This document shows positions 11,201 to 21,771 of a stretch of 64,000 nucleotides of DNA, one piece after another; position 1 is the first letter of the stretch; each line of letters begins with the position of its first letter. The stretch is taken from contig RSEF01000002.1 in NCBI GenBank assembly GCA_003993805.1, positions 74,398,273 to 74,462,272 on the forward strand, read 5' to 3'. Source of the stretch: Himantopus leucocephalus. Lineage: Eukaryota; Chordata; Aves; Charadriiformes; Recurvirostridae. A program made the translations under genes and the position numbers. The notes beneath the pieces are model-generated. The model made no database searches. It was given only the letters and a program-made list of their open reading frames with translations, and had not been told where the DNA came from.

Positions 11201-14200
11201 AGTGATAATAGCTATTCAAGATTTGCAGTGTTTCTTTAAGCTTGTATAGTAAGACTTTTTGGCTGGAAATTTTCCAAATGTGAGCAGTAACAGGTAGGTA
11301 ACTTTTAAATTATAGATAAAAGTTGTCACTGAAGTGCAGCCACTTTAGGAGAAATACTTTTTCCTTACTTTACATTCTGAAATCATGTGTTCCGAACAAA
11401 GAATGGATTTTTTGTAAGATCTGGTGTCAAGCAATTCGTGTTAGCAGTTCTCAGTGAAATTAATTCAATTTCTGCTGAATGGAATGAATTTGAAGATTAT
11501 TCACTTACTAATTATCTTTTCTTGCAGTTCTTTCAGCTACTGGTATCAGCCAAGTAACAAAAGGGAAATGACATCCCTACCACATTTTCACTTAAGATGT
11601 AAAGTAATTTGTGATTACATGAGTGTCAATGAAAGAAGCATTCATAGAATCCCCTGTCTCATTGAGGAGTCTTCCCATTAAGAATAGTAATGTTTAGGTG
11701 TGGATTACTTTAGGCTTGTACGTGCAACTAGAGAAGACTGTAAGAAATTTTGTAAATGTGTTTTTGTGTACTATATTCTTTTTTTTTCTCTTTAAATATT
11801 TTTATGTGGAATTGTGCAGGCTTATACTGGAAGCTACCCGACACTTCCTGTTATGGCCTTACATCTTAATTGCTTGTAACATGAACTAGTATGGTAACAT
11901 TTCTCAAAGCCTGTGTCTGCCTCAAATGGTGGGGGGGTTGTTTGGGGTTTTTTTGGGGGGAGGGGAGTTATTTAGTTTTTTGTTTGTTTTTTTGGGGTTT
12001 TTTTTTCAGCAAAAATAACCCAAGTAATACTGAAAATAAAGTTTACTGAAAAGTTTGACATTCTTGCAAAAATTATGTTTTTCCATAAACAATGACAGTA
12101 AAACAAGAATAGAAATAAATACACCAGCTCATGTGAGTCGGTACTGAATACAGGAAGGCTTTACTGTCTTTCAAGTTCAACCAGTATGCACTATTGAGTG
12201 AAAAAATGGTTTCATAATCAGATCAGATTTTTTCCAAATAACTAATGTCTGAACTTAGGTGTTGATATAAAAGGAATATGAAAGACATCACTGCCAAGAT
12301 ATGTAAATTTGCTAACACACCAAAGGGAATTCCCAGAACAGGAGTTAATAAGGCAGCAACTATGCTTGTAATGTAGACAAGCTTTGGTTTGTATCTAAAC
12401 CAAATTATGAAACTAACTCAAAACTATTTTCAACTTTTTATATGAACATGAAAGCTGAAAATCGTCTAAATTTAGTGATGACTAAATATCTTATAAAAAA
12501 ATGACTCATAAAAGTAGTAGGCATTGTTACAAATATAGAACAGATTCTAAATTTAGTTTGAGTTTCCCAAACTCGTATTTATAAAGTTATACTGAAAGGC
12601 AGAAATTGAGGAGAAGAATTTGGATTCCATGTGAAAAGCGAAGTTAAACTACTTGCTATGGCTTATGTCCTGTGGAACTTCTAGTATAACAACTGAAATA
12701 CTGTTTGGAGAAGAGGGATCGCTGAAAGAATGGATAACCAGCAATTAAAGACGGGACAAAGCTGTATTTGTGTGGTCTGGAGCTGGAAACCTCACAGGAG
12801 GATAGAGCTGGAGTTCTGAGAGTGTTTGGGGGTGAGGAGATGATTCTCTGATTAAACAAACAAAAAAATCTATCCAAATCTTGCCAAATTAACAGCAATG
12901 GAGAATTACTGTTTGTACTACCTTGTAGATAGTTTCAGATAGGGTAAAAAAGTTATTGTTTTTTTTTTTTTTCTATGCAGTAGATGATATAAGTTCTGGT
13001 CTTCTGACCTTAGTCTGTCAGTAACCCATTCTTCTTTAGTAGGCAGTGAAAGCCTAAAGCACAATGTATTGTTGCTGACAGTTAAACAGTCCTCTTTTGG
13101 TTCAAATAGAAATCTACAGCGTGGCAAGAAATGTTGGATTGTCTAATGCTTAAAACATTACAATTTATAGCTAATTATTGAGACTCTCTTTTTTTGGTCC
13201 CTGGCTAAATATTGTACCGATACCATACAATATCATGCATTACCTAAGACTGACTTTTGGCTCAGGTATGTCTGCCTGCGTGCTTTGGTTCATATGGCGA
13301 TTTTCGTATGTTACAAAGGTTGTGAGGTTTTACCGAAGAACAAAACATGTCATTCTGAAGCCTGAATGTGGTGTCATAGTATTGGTTTGCAGTGGTATAT
13401 TTATACTATTAAATACCAAAACAATTTTGTAGACTCTTCTTGACTGGATGAGGAGAACAGTGGAACTTTCTGTGTTTTCTGAGGTGGCTATGTTGGGCTT
13501 ATTAGGTGCTGTTTTCTAATTTATAATTAAGTCTGACTTAAGGGGCTTGTGTTCTTTCTGCTTGTTTTTTTACTTGTGAGTTTAGACTACAGTTATTTTA
13601 TAGATTTTTCTTTGGTTTAGCAGTCATTTGAAATGACAAAAGGTAGGAATTAAAATTAGGCTATACTCTGAAAAGTTGTTCTGTGAAGGTATACTGGTTT
13701 TCATGTTTGTATGTGCTGTTCTTTGTCATATTTTGTTAGCTTACAAGTTACAGTTTCTCCAGTTGGCAGCCCTGGAAACAAAAGAATGAAACCTAAAAAT
13801 CAAGGTGTCTGTTTCTGGGTTGTGAGTCATTACCAGCAATCCAAAATTTGTAATTAGAAGGTTTCAGCCATCTGGGAGTTCTGTAAATCTTTATTTCATT
13901 TTAACTGTTTTGCAGACTGGTGTGGACCAGAATTTATTTAAATTTGTCTTTTACATCGTTGGGCTGGTCTTGCAAAGTTACAAGTTTAAAAATAATGAAA
14001 ATTAACACTGAATTACTATTCTTCCAATTTTTTATTTTTATTTTTTAAGGAGATAAAGGGATTAATTTCTCATGCAACTGTACCTGCATTTTCAAACGTG
14101 CAGACATTATTTCCTTCTTCATGACAGTAAAAAATATTAATTTTAACAGACCAGAAGTTATTTATTACTACTGCAAGTGCTTTCCAGACTTCAAAAGTTC

Positions 14201-15966
14201 TTCTACCTTCCTGAAATATGATGATGTATTTATTCAGAACGCATCTTATATTTTTGTGTTCTGTGATAAGACCGAAGTGCTTCCTAACTGGCCATCAGTA
14301 TGCAAAGACAATTTCAAATTCTTAGTCTCTTAATATGTCACCTATGGGGGCCCAGCTACTGAAGGTCTTTGGATTATTGTTTAACTTGGAAGTTAAGATG
14401 TTTGAGGTGAGTCATTGACTTGATGAATTCAGATTTATAAGTATATGTATCTATATACTGAAATGACAGTGTTATTCTTTTCAATCAACACAATAGCCAA
14501 GCAGATAAAGGGTGTGTATCAGTTCTGTATTCCTTTGAAACAGCTGACTAAAAAAGGATGTAAGAATAATAAACTGCTTTAATATTCAGAAGAGTTATTG
14601 GCATCCATTATCTAGAACTTAATTATTCAATGTATAAGGAACCGGAAATAGGTCTCCACCGTCAGGGTAAATGCCATAAGGAAACGTTTTTCTGTTCTCT
14701 CTTTTTGCTTGACCAGGGAATACTTCAGGTTAGTGAAACTGTAGAGATCGATCCCAGAATATTCTGTAGCTCTGTATTAGAAAGACTGTCTTGTGAGTTG
14801 GGATTAGTTGTCTTGTTAGTTGTGGATTAGATTTTTTTTTTTTAGTGAAAAGATATTTTGTCATTTATCTCTAACATCTCAAAACATGGACTGCTCTGCA
14901 TATGGCTGGCTTTTTTACCTTGTACTTACAGATTACAATTTTGGAGGATGAATGATTCACTCTGTCCGTAAGATGTCGGACATACCTAGAGCCTTAACTT
15001 TTTGTTTCAATTTTCAGTTCATATTTAGCAAGAGAAGGTATGTATTTCAAAGATTGCTCCTCTTAAATGATGTTCACAAGGGCCTTTTACGCAGCATGCG
15101 TTTAAATGTGCAATGAATTACTGCTTCATAACTAGGGATCCTGATGCTTAAGATGGCAGCACCGATTTGTATTAATATTTAAATTGATTGAGGTTATTTT
15201 TTCGGGTTTAAGTATTCAGACTTTGAGGAGTGAGAAGTGTAATATGACATTGGAAAGCTTGCTAAATAACAAATTGCTGGAAAATAACCTGAAGTTCTGT
15301 TATGTTAAAATAAAAATGTTATTTTCCTCACCTTTACAAAATCACCCTGGAAATTTATTTGCTAGGCTCACTATCAAATTCTACATGTATTGTTTTCTGG
15401 AAAACAAAACTTTTTGCAAATCTATAAATAAGGAAACAGAAGCGAACTACGCGAGCTAGTAACTTTCAAGTGTCTTTCCATTTATTTATTTAATTATTTT
15501 TCACCAGGCTGTAGCATAGAAGCTATAGAAAAGCTATTGTTGCTAATGCTGTCGCATTAATGGTATTGTAGACTTTTTACCATTTGTTTTGGATTGACTG
15601 CACTTTATAAAAATAAACGTTTTCTTTTTAGTTTCACCCTTTCTTATGTTTTCTTGCTAGTTTAACTTTCCTCTACTGAAGTAAAAGCCCAGTTTCTCTG
15701 ATACTCCAACATTTATGTAGATCTCTTTAAACCCTCTGTTTTAATCTGGAAATGATTGTTAAAACTTCTCATTTTCCTTCTGTCAGCTTCAGGCGGACAA
15801 ACTGGTGGCTCGTGAAGAGAAGCGCATAGCCCACTGGGAGGAATTCATGAAAGAACAACAAAACAAACAAGCAGAGGTGGATGAAGAGCACAGAAAAGCT
15901 GTGGAGCGCCTCAAAGAGCAGTATTCTGAAATGGAGAAGGAACTGGCCAAATATGTTTCTTTTTAA
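2147..15966 (+). CDS. BLOC1S5: BLOC1S5 (muted), BLOC-1 complex subunit 5, complete, five coding exons
   Basis: Coding exons are 2147-2258, 3356-3438, 5651-5780, 10071-10129 and 15787-15966. All junctions are GT-AG, phases agree, and the join is 564 bases, giving 187 residues, the length I recall for the mammalian protein. Recognisable conserved stretches are [13 protein letters not shown] (about residues 44-56), [15 protein letters not shown] (58-72), VLENLKN, and near the C terminus [10 protein letters not shown] followed by ERLKEQY and EMEKELAK. After a low-complexity Gly/Pro/Ala/Arg-rich N terminus the protein is mostly charged helix and probably coiled coil, with no signal peptide or membrane segment. 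It is a cytosolic subunit of BLOC-1, the octameric complex that sorts cargo from endosomes to melanosomes and other lysosome-related organelles; loss in mouse causes the muted pigment and bleeding phenotype. The start at 2147 has G at -3 and matches the family MSGGG start. Introns contain two CR1 copies. Confidence 0.95.
2621..3017 (+). mobile_element. CR1 LINE fragment, 3' end, sense orientation
   Basis: A 5'-truncated CR1 in BLOC1S5 intron 1. It begins within the last part of the reverse-transcriptase frame (the region after RLRQLGLLSREK) and runs to the typical CR1 3' end, GGAACTAGATGATCTGTAAG, then GGTCCCTTCCATGC and a short ATGATT-like terminus. No target-site duplication is evident. Confidence 0.88.
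3018..5650 (+). other. BLOC1S5 introns 1 (end) and 2
   Basis: Ordinary AT-rich intron sequence around exon 2. Apart from A/T runs near 4132 and 5030 I see no gene, repeat or structured RNA in it. Confidence 0.6.
3356..3438 (+). CDS. BLOC1S5: BLOC1S5 coding exon 2
   Basis: An 83-base exon between acceptor CTTCTAG and donor GTAAGT. It encodes residues 38 (split) to 65, including the highly conserved [13 protein letters not shown] and YFVKEFE segments. Confidence 0.96.
5651..5780 (+). CDS. BLOC1S5: BLOC1S5 coding exon 3
   Basis: A 130-base exon between acceptor TTCTGGCAG and donor GTAAGC. It encodes residues 66-108 plus one base, with [16 protein letters not shown] at its start and a predicted helical remainder. 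Confidence 0.96.
7434..8574 (-). pseudogene. CR1 ORF2 remnant: linker and reverse transcriptase
   Basis: On the minus strand, 8574-8335 encodes a linker with [19 protein letters not shown] and [15 protein letters not shown], characteristic of CR1 ORF2. Downstream, about 7900-7434, are broken reverse-transcriptase pieces: VTSGLPQG (normally [11 protein letters not shown]), and the catalytic FADD box read at 7542-7531 (TTTGCAGATGAT on the minus strand). The FADD codons survive but lie in a different frame from neighbouring motifs, so no functional enzyme is encoded. Confidence 0.8.
8756..9154 (-). pseudogene. CR1 ORF1 remnant with esterase-like C terminus
   Basis: The minus-strand frame contains [27 protein letters not shown] and [14 protein letters not shown] followed by [11 protein letters not shown]. 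This is the C-terminal pattern of the SGNH-type esterase domain found in the first open frame of CR1 elements, where the D-x-IHL segment supplies the Asp/His of the active site. The N-terminal GDS block is not intact and several stops interrupt the upstream part. Confidence 0.7.
9401..10070 (+). other. End of BLOC1S5 intron 3
   Basis: AT-rich intron with A-runs at 9514 and 9672. No feature is recognised before the exon 4 acceptor. Confidence 0.6.
10071..10129 (+). CDS. BLOC1S5: BLOC1S5 coding exon 4
   Basis: A 59-base exon between acceptor TTATTTCAG and donor GTAAAG. It encodes residues 109-128, LQAAND then a charged helix ending EREHEERK. It is too short to appear as an isolated open frame and was found by phase and homology. 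Confidence 0.93.
10130..15786 (+). other. BLOC1S5 intron 4
   Basis: A 5.7 kb AT-rich intron. The only notable sequence is the G/T low-complexity tract at 11928-12006. I see no additional exon, RNA gene or recognisable transposon. Confidence 0.6.
11928..12006 (+). repeat. G/T homopolymer-rich tract
   Basis: Alternating G runs (four to seven) and T runs (four to nine) over about 80 bases in BLOC1S5 intron 4. Four or more G runs on one strand give G-quadruplex potential. Confidence 0.8.
15787..15966 (+). CDS. BLOC1S5: BLOC1S5 coding exon 5 and stop
   Basis: The last coding exon follows acceptor CTTCTGTCAG and ends in TAA at 15964-15966. It encodes residues 129-187, a highly charged helix with [10 protein letters not shown] and ERLKEQY, the most conserved part of the protein, ending VSF. 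Confidence 0.96.
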   Translation, partial: LQADKLVAREEKRIAHWEEFMKEQQNKQAEVDEEHRKAVERLKEQYSEMEKELAKYVSF

Positions 15967-17101
15967 GACCTTTCTTTTTTAATAATGCTGGGTTTGTGCC
16001 AATACTCAGTTGCTTCTGACTTAAATTGAGATTCTTTTGGAAAGTTGAAACGAAGACGAAGAAAGGAGAATTTCCTCTACAGGTTTAGTATGGGAAGAAA
16101 AGGTTTGCATACTTTCAACTTAAGTGCCTATCTATGCTTGTTTTGTTCAGGGCGAGTGGAATGCCAGTATTTCTTCCTTTGTTGGAAGGTGGAACTGGAA
16201 ATTATGTTGTGTGACTACATCAGCTCAGGGAGTTGCGAACTAGAATTCTCTCCCATCTGCAGAGAGTATCGTATCATCTGGGAAAACAGACTTATGTAAC
16301 ATTAACTATCCCAGTGTGCAGCCACAGCCCTTTCCCAAAAAGTAGGTGTAATAGGTTCCAGCCATAGTTAGCTGAGGATTCACTGGGAAAACCATCACTC
16401 CCTTCATAGATTTCAGGAAAAGCAACTTGTTTTATGGAATAATTTACTTTGAAGCTTCAGCAATGAAAGATCTCAACAGAGTTTTAAATCCAGTTGTAAT
16501 TCCAACTTTTGGGTTGTATGTTCAGTATTATGAAGTAGAGTTGAGGTGTAAATGGGTTTTGCTAACATAAAAATGGCTAAGTGAGCTTAGACAACAATTT
16601 CTTTTCTCTCCTTGTAAATGTCTCAGACCTCTTTATAAGCTTTACTGTTCTAAGCAAAGCCAAAACAAGCTCAAAAGTAATCATGAGAAGCATATCGGTC
16701 TTGTGTTAGCTTTGTAGCTAATACAGTATTTACCTTAAATATTTGACATGCTGTTGGTTTATTTAGGATAAGCTTGTCAGAACCTTATAGAGCAGTTGAG
16801 GAAAGGTTTTTGTTCTTTATCAGCATAACAAATGAGCAGATTAGTGGTATAACGCCTGGAGTACTGATCTGCTTTCTTACTAACTTACTTTTATGGGGTA
16901 TGGGAAGCTCCTGTATTGCTTTCTTCAATTTAAAGCTTGCAGTTAACAGCAGTATAACTGAAGAAGTTAACTTAATCAGTTCATTAACCAAGCAAAATGA
17001 GACGTAGTACCTTAATGAAATTTGCTGCAAGCTAACCGTTAGTACAGGAAATATCTTTCCATAATTTAGCTGGTGTCCAATGTAGAATGGAAACAGGTAA
17101 A

Positions 17102-17107
17102 AATAAA
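17102..17107 (+). promoter_or_regulatory. Candidate poly(A) signal 1, BLOC1S5
   Basis: AATAAA about 1.1 kb after the BLOC1S5 stop codon, the first canonical hexamer downstream. No strong GT-rich element follows within 40 bases. Confidence 0.3.
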
Positions 17108-17870
17108 CAGAATTTACCCTTTACCTGTATTTCAACAGTAATATGCCAACAATGGTTGCTTGTGTAAGTCTGTGGCTTGGTGTCAAGGCTCCGTTCCTGG
17201 CAGCATGTTGATAGTGTGATTAAAGTTAGAAGAGATGGAATAAGTATTTGAGATTTCTTTCAATAACACTGAATTCCTGCCAAGCTGCTCTGCCCGCTAC
17301 TGTAGGCCCAACAGCTTCATCAATCATCATTGTGTATCTGGACCGAAAAGAGGACTTACCGACACTGGGGCACGCTGGAATGTTGTTAATTCTCTGTTGT
17401 GGATGGAAAAAACGTAGATGTCTCAAAAGTATCCCACACATGAAAAATAGGAAAGCCTCTTTTAGAACAACCCCTGTTTGAATAGAAGGTGACCTCTGTA
17501 ATATTTTTCAGTTTATGTACCCATGATGAATGTTGTAACTAAGCTCAGACTTTCATTTAAAAAGAAAAAGTTAGTTCTTGCCTGTCTTGAGAATTGGGTG
17601 TGGAATAGTTTTGATTGTTTTGAGCACAGACTGAAAGTGGCTTCTCTCTTACGAGATTATTTGATGTATATATGCTCCAAGCCCAAATATCTTTATAAAA
17701 AAATGCATTTAACTGCATACTGAATTCATTTTTATTTTTTGCACTGATAATTTTTATTAAGATTTAGATATCTAATTAACTGTGCACTGGAGCTGTAGAT
17801 TTTAGCATTTTGTCAATTTGAGGGCTCTTAAGCAATGATACCAATGTTGCAAGTTGGATATTCACTGGAA

Positions 17871-17876
17871 AATAAA
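17871..17876 (+). promoter_or_regulatory. Candidate poly(A) signal 2, BLOC1S5
   Basis: AATAAA followed about 22-40 bases later by a G/T-rich stretch including GGGATGTGTG, a plausible downstream element. The context is better than the signal at 17102. Confidence 0.35.
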
Positions 17877-20800
17877 GTGGTATTTCCAAAGTCTTCTGGG
17901 ATGTGTGCTCCTGATTCTTTGAAAAGCTTCTAAATGCTAACACTGAAAACATGTTCCTCTTTTGGAATGGTACAGGTATTTTTATGCTGAAGATCATTTG
18001 AAAACACTTTTCTTCATAGTCTGTATCTGCCTGTTGGCCTACTCTTATTTATTGTGGGAACTACCTGAAAACTATCTGTTGCTGAATTACTTTATTTAGT
18101 AACTTTCACTTTTTTAATATGATATGCTGTAGGTTTTGAGGTACTTGGAAATGCTTAATTGTCTTTGAACCAACTTGTCAGCATTTACAGGAAAACCTGT
18201 ATTTTCTGGCCAAATGCTTAAAAGAAAAACCAAACCAAAAAAAACCCCAAACTGACACCCAAACCTGATCTGTCTAATATTCTCTCAAAACAGAACACAG
18301 CTGATGGATAAAAAAGATTCCAATCTTCAGCAGTTCTTTAGCAAGGTGGGACTATGGTCTGTCTGGACACAGTAGTGCTCCACAGTGGGACTTTCATTGT
18401 AAGATTCAAATTCGTGTTATTCAATAGTGTCTACCATTTGGGAGAAATAGAAAAACAAATAGTTCAAAAGTTGTTTTTATGTCATTGGTGCATGAAGGAA
18501 ATGTTTTACGTTATACTTTCAATATTTACATGACTGAATTTCATAGTTTTAAAAATCTTGAGAACTTATTTAATCCCTGTTGAACTCGATAGAAGTTTGC
18601 ATTGGATTCCAGCAGGAGCTGGAAAGGGTCCTCAACACTTAAGTTAACTTCTAGTATGGCAGGTGAATTTTGCAATCTGTCTTTGTACTGGATTATGCGT
18701 ATAACTTTTTTCCTTAACTATTGGTGCTGTTTATTATACTGAACTGTAGGTTTAACCGTTCTTATTTGAAACTAGGAGTAGGTTTGGATGTCATGTAATC
18801 ACTCAAATATTTTCTTAGTCATTCTACTCTAACGAATACATAGCAAGAAACTGGCATCTTCCTTGGAACTGCTGTATGAAATCTGCTGCTGCTGTATTTA
18901 GGAATAATAACAAACTGAGGAACTGAAGAAATACTTAAGGGTTTGTTTTGTTTTTAACTGAGTTGTTTTAAAAATGAACCTATGTGCTGTTCTCCTTGGA
19001 ATGTTTTATATTTAAGACCTATCACATTTTTTTAATCTTAGGAAGGAGCGAGAAAGCTGATTTATTTGCTCTTACTCTGCTTCTTTCTATGCTAACACTA
19101 GGTAATACTTTTTATAGAAAAATTCCGTAATTACAGCTGAAACATTGCATCTCCTGTGATATTTTAATCTGTGGCTTGTTAGATCTTTCCTCAAAAACTG
19201 GTAAGTTTTTTTCAGTAGTCAAATTAAATAGCAAATTCATGGCACAATCAGCCAATGAATTGAATCATACAAAGTTCACTCCTGAGTTGAAAGGCTTCCT
19301 ATGTCTTAAGGCTATGGATTTTGAGATTTACGAATATTCCCCAGTAGGTGTCAGTGCAAGCCTGAAGATGAAAGTTAGAAAGCCTGTTTTCATATGAGGT
19401 ATGGAATGTAAATACTTGCGTTCAGTTGTGATACAGTATTTTGTATAATTACAAGACGTTTTCTGGATCAAACCACATGCTTTTAAATCAGCACCGTTTT
19501 GCCTCATTAGTCCTCAGAAAAGCTTACAACAGGTCACTCTCACAATTATTTATGCAAGGTGTGCTTATCTGAACAATGTTCTCCACAATACTTATGGGCT
19601 CTAATTAAGATTTATTATAACTTGAAGTTAGACTCAGTATCAGAGATGAAAACCTTCAAGAGCTGCATTGTTACACTGCTGTCCAGGTTAGTGGATCAGC
19701 TTTTGTGAAGGTCTGATGCAAAAGTTTATGCTTATTGATAGAGAACACGCCGTAATAAAAAAAGGAGGATTTCTGCAAAAAATTTTGTGAACAAAATTAT
19801 CATACCAAATACTTTTAAACAGGCCAATTATTTTAATTGTTTATAATGAAATGCACTTCTCAAAGTAGTAAAGATATAGTATGCTCAGTGCTGTTGGTCT
19901 AGCTTATGGTCTCTGTGAAGACAGCAGAATCCACAGGAAGATGGGAGTGCAGCTGCTGTAGTAGGATTTTAATGAGTAACACAACTTTCATGAAGAGTTC
20001 AGTCATAAGATTATTCAGAAATTCCAGATAACATAGACATTTAAAAGAGAACGGAGAAGTAAAGAAGGCTTAAATCTATTCTGGTGCAATTAACAAGGGG
20101 AGTTTTATACAAGATTTACTTCAACCATTAGAAATACAGTATTCTATGTATATGTACCTTCCGGTTCTGAAAAGTGTACAGGATTATGTATGATACCTTT
20201 GCAGCTTTATAGGTGGTAGTTTTATGTACAGTAATGATCAAAGTAGAAACAAATTTATTCAAGACAGTGGTGAGCATTAGAAAGAAGAAAAGCTTGCAGA
20301 AGTCCTGCTAGGGCTTAAAGCTGTAGCTTTGAAAATCTGGGGCTCAGATTTGTGCTTCCTAACTAGGAATCTAGTAGAGAGAGAGATCCACTTAGTTTTC
20401 ATATTGTCTTCTTAAACGCTTCATCTTGGCCAAATCAGAACCTGGGTACTTCAGATTTTTATTTAACATCATTTTATAGACAGTGAAGAAAAAGCTGACC
20501 CTTTCAATATGACCTTTCAAGACAATTGCACTGCAGGATTGATAATGCCGCGTTTTAAAACTGAAAATGACTGTAATTCAAAATAAACCCTTAAATTTCC
20601 TCAGCCTTCTCTGCTAATGACCCCCTGGATGAATACAAAGACCTGCAGCTGAGTATCATTGGTTTTTTTAACAGACGTTGCATTTAGCTTGATGTAATGG
20701 AAGTTGGTGAGAACTGAAGCGCTATTTATGGCTTTCGCTTGTTACTCGTTACTAACATTTTGAGATGGACATAATCTATACATTTATCCAGCGTTTCATG

Positions 20801-21736
20801 ACACATGGTCTGTATATTCTGTAATCTGGAGGAAAATCAACCTTTGTTCTTGCCACACGAAACACTGCAGGACCTGGATAAGCATTTTCAGTTGTCTTTG
20901 AGTTAGTTGTAAAATAAATTTGCAAGCTTGCTTTGCAAAGCTGGTGGGGTGGTGCCTCGCCAGTGCTCTGCCAAGCTAGGATATGCAAAAAGGCCTCTTG
21001 CAGTAATGCGTTCTAGAACATGCACAGCGCTTTTCAGTAGCTTTAGCTTCAGGAAAGTTAGTTCCGGCTTGCTTGAGGTCATAGGAAGTCCTTTATGAGT
21101 GGACCCAAGTTTGTCCTTTCTACATGTTTTTAGCCCTCATTAAACAAATTCCGGTTCCTGAAAATCCCCTCTCCAGATGGCTGTAAATCTGTTCCAATAT
21201 TTACTATGTCACCTAGAAAGCTTCTAAGCTGAATTACGAAAATAGGAAATACTGTGCATCCCTCCAATGTACTGATTTGAAAGAAAATTAAGCATAACTT
21301 AGAAAATTTAGTATTTATTAAACAATATTGAAAATGATAAAGTACAATTATAGTAGTAGACCTGGTTAGCGGTTTGGTTTCAAACAACTAATTGGCATTT
21401 GGAGTCCTAAGGGAGGAATTATCCTTTGAACTATGAAAGACTAAATTGTTCAAAAAAATCTTCAGAGTAAGCAACCAGCAATACATCGCAGCAGTGGAAA
21501 AGTTTTCTGGAATCAAGAAACACTTGGAGGCAGTAGGAGTTTGATGGTTGCATCCTGCGCAGGTTTAGAGGCGCTCATTGTATCAGGCAAAAGTGTGGAA
21601 TTCATTGCTGGGAACCTTCTGAGTGCAGAATACAAATGGTGCACAGATACCCAGTGTAAGCAGTACCTTTCATTTTGTATAAGGCTTTTTGCGTACCCAG
21701 AAGTGCGCCCAAACACAGGCTGCCATTTCTGGTTGT

Positions 21737-21771
21737 AAAAAGAAAAAAAAATATATATATATAAAAAAAAA
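21737..21771 (+). repeat. A-rich tract with (AT)n core
   Basis: An (AT)7 microsatellite at about 21750-21763 flanked by A runs of eight or nine bases. Confidence 0.85.

Larger units (their letters stand above)
15967..17905 (+). other. BLOC1S5: Probable BLOC1S5 3' UTR
   Basis: Sequence directly after the stop codon is non-coding and AT-rich, with candidate AATAAA signals at 17102 and 17871. The extent is inferred from those signals; the true cleavage site may be earlier or later. Confidence 0.4.

Noticed and set aside
11647..11680. Possible CR1 terminus (TCATAGAATC)
   Set aside because: Only ten bases match and the following sequence does not resemble CR1.
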